Shown in pieces: positions 63,080 through 64,000 of a stretch of DNA of 64,000 bases. Source of the stretch: Martelella mediterranea (lineage in GTDB: Bacteria > Pseudomonadota > Alphaproteobacteria > Rhizobiales > Rhizobiaceae); NCBI RefSeq assembly GCF_021021415.1, contig NZ_JAINWJ010000044.1, positions 1 through 64,000 on the forward strand, read 5' to 3'. The position numbers and the translations under genes are program-made. The notes under the pieces were generated by a model. It saw only the letters and a list, made by a program, of their open reading frames with translations. It made no database searches and was not told the DNA's origin. How positions within the stretch are numbered: the stretch's first letter is position 1; every line of letters starts with the position of its first letter.

Positions 63080-63250
63080 TTAATGCTGGGCCCAGGTTTC
63101 GAAAACAGCCGAACCCTCGCAGGGCCGGCGATGCCCGTGAGCCACATGGCCCGGACGTGCATTCTCCTCAGGCGCCGCAACCTTGCGCGGTTTCGGCTTC
63201 TGGTCGTGCTGTTTATGCCTGTATTCCTTGATGTCGACTTTCTTCGTCAT
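63080..63250 (-). CDS. Small basic His-rich protein, hypothetical
   Basis: 56 residues from ATG 63250 with GGGAGGAG seven bases before it. The N-terminus is Lys-rich (MTKKVDIKEYRHKQHDQKPKPRK) in a charged 25-residue stretch, the middle is His/Arg-rich (GHVAHGHRRPC), and it ends VFETWAQH. No family is recognised. The ribosome site is much stronger than chance, so it is probably a real gene. Confidence 0.55.
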   Translation of the reverse strand: MTKKVDIKEYRHKQHDQKPKPRKVAAPEENARPGHVAHGHRRPCEGSAVFETWAQH

Positions 63251-63371
63251 TGTTCAGCTCCTCCCGAACAAGCTTACAATCAAGTCTTATAGAAACGTGG
63301 TGCAACAGCCCTATGAATGCAAGGTGAACAAGGCGATTGTTTGATGAAAAATTAACTGTAACGATTTAGGA

Positions 63372-64000
63372 TTAAGGCCATCTCGTGACAGGCGGCAGCG
63401 AGGACAGGATTGCCTCGATATTGCCCCCGGTTTTCAGCCCGAAAACGGTTCCGCGATCGTACAGCAGGTTGAACTCGACATAGCGCCCGCGGCGGATCAA
63501 CTGCTCGTCGCGATCCTCCGACGTCCATTCGTGATTGAAGTTGGAGCGCACGATCCGCGGATAGACCAGATTGAACGCCCGGCCGATATCCTGAACGAAG
63601 GCGAAATCGGCATCGAGCCCGCCCTTGTCATCCGCCGAATGCTGCCAGTCGAAGAACACCCCGCCAATGCCGCGCGCTTCCTTGCGGTGGGGCAGGTAGA
63701 AATACTCGTCGCACCATGACTTGAGCTTCTTGTAGTCGATCACGGCCTGGTGGCGGTTGCAGGCGATCTCCATGGCCCGGTGAAACAGCATGCTGTCGGG
63801 GTCTTCCTGCTTGCGCCGGCGGGAAAGCACGGGCGTCAGGTCCGCGCCGCCGCCGAACCACCAGCTCTTGGTGACGATCATGCGGGTGTTCATGTGCACG
63901 GTGGGCACATGCGGGTTGACGGGGTGGGCGATCAGCGAGATGCCGCTCGCCCAATAGCGCGTCTCCTCGTCGACGCCCGGCATATTGGCGGCCATCTCCG
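63372..64000 (-). CDS. hemF: Oxygen-dependent coproporphyrinogen-III oxidase, C-terminal part
   Basis: 209 residues are visible, running off the window at the 5' end (frame open through 64000). It oxidatively decarboxylates coproporphyrinogen III to protoporphyrinogen IX. Family marks are [84 protein letters not shown]. The stop lies 122 bases from the small ORF upstream of it in this map. Confidence 0.95.
   Translation of the reverse strand, partial: EMAANMPGVDEETRYWASGISLIAHPVNPHVPTVHMNTRMIVTKSWWFGGGADLTPVLSRRRKQEDPDSMLFHRAMEIACNRHQAVIDYKKLKSWCDEYFYLPHRKEARGIGGVFFDWQHSADDKGGLDADFAFVQDIGRAFNLVYPRIVRSNFNHEWTSEDRDEQLIRRGRYVEFNLLYDRGTVFGLKTGGNIEAILSSLPPVTRWP

Overview
The window reads as a chromosomal segment of a GC-rich alphaproteobacterium of the order Hyphomicrobiales (Rhizobiales), most likely from the Rhizobiaceae/Aurantimonadaceae side. 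The evidence is the gene orders hemC-hemD-mic60-hemY divergent from tsaD-gpsA-YciI-EVE, CBP3 chaperone-DUF177-plsX-fabH-ihfA-merR and DUF1285-CoA pyrophosphatase-CCA transferase, a SAM-II riboswitch on metZ, a leucine-rich leader before leuA and rhizobial-style palindromic intergenic repeats. The genus cannot be fixed from the sequence. Most long open frames opposite real genes are high-GC shadows and are left out.

Layout. 1-7.3 kb: the 3' end of a large VWA-containing secreted adhesin, then its type I secretion ABC exporter, HlyD adaptor, a soluble BamE-like periplasmic protein and a TolC-like outer-membrane lipoprotein, closed by a terminator. 7.4-13.4 kb: apaG, metZ (SAM-II riboswitch plus terminator), a long-type dCTP deaminase, yggT, an MFS transporter, a GMP-synthase-like amidotransferase and a TerB protein. 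13.4-21.4 kb: HemY-like protein, Mic60-like protein, hemD and hemC, divergent from tsaD, gpsA, YciI, EVE and a 61-residue membrane protein. 21.6-29.5 kb: H+-pyrophosphatase, a small lipoprotein, bamE, then the cytochrome bc1 chaperone-DUF177-plsX-fabH-ihfA-merR run.

29.6-42.8 kb is more accessory: a P-type proton ATPase beside a PPK2 polyphosphate kinase, an AT-rich stretch with a small zinc-ribbon membrane protein, tRNA-Pro(GGG), an orphan formylglycine-generating enzyme, a ClC antiporter, a thioesterase, a BA14K-like protein, a histone-deacetylase-family hydrolase, an ECF41-type sigma factor with its AhpD-like partner and a matching promoter, a GNAT, a cupin regulator and a low-GC beta-propeller protein headed by a perfect 17-bp inverted repeat.

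43-53 kb: lepA, a BenE transporter, a 41-residue leucine leader peptide followed by leuA, an anti-sigma-like membrane protein, a CecR-type regulator, a metallophosphoesterase, a 269-bp MITE-like element with 32-bp terminal inverted repeats, a glutathionyl-hydroquinone reductase and a GNAT. 53-60 kb: a palindromic repeat and a tightly coupled MoxR-DUF58-BatA/DUF4159-membrane protein operon. 60-64 kb: DUF1285, CoA pyrophosphatase, CCA transferase, two small ORFs and the 3' part of hemF.

The most notable items are the BamE-like protein inside the type I secretion cassette, the ECF41 module with a near-textbook promoter, the leu leader peptide, the SAM-II/terminator pair, the MITE-like repeat and the isolated low-GC propeller gene. 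No CRISPR array, prophage or recognisable new defence system was seen.
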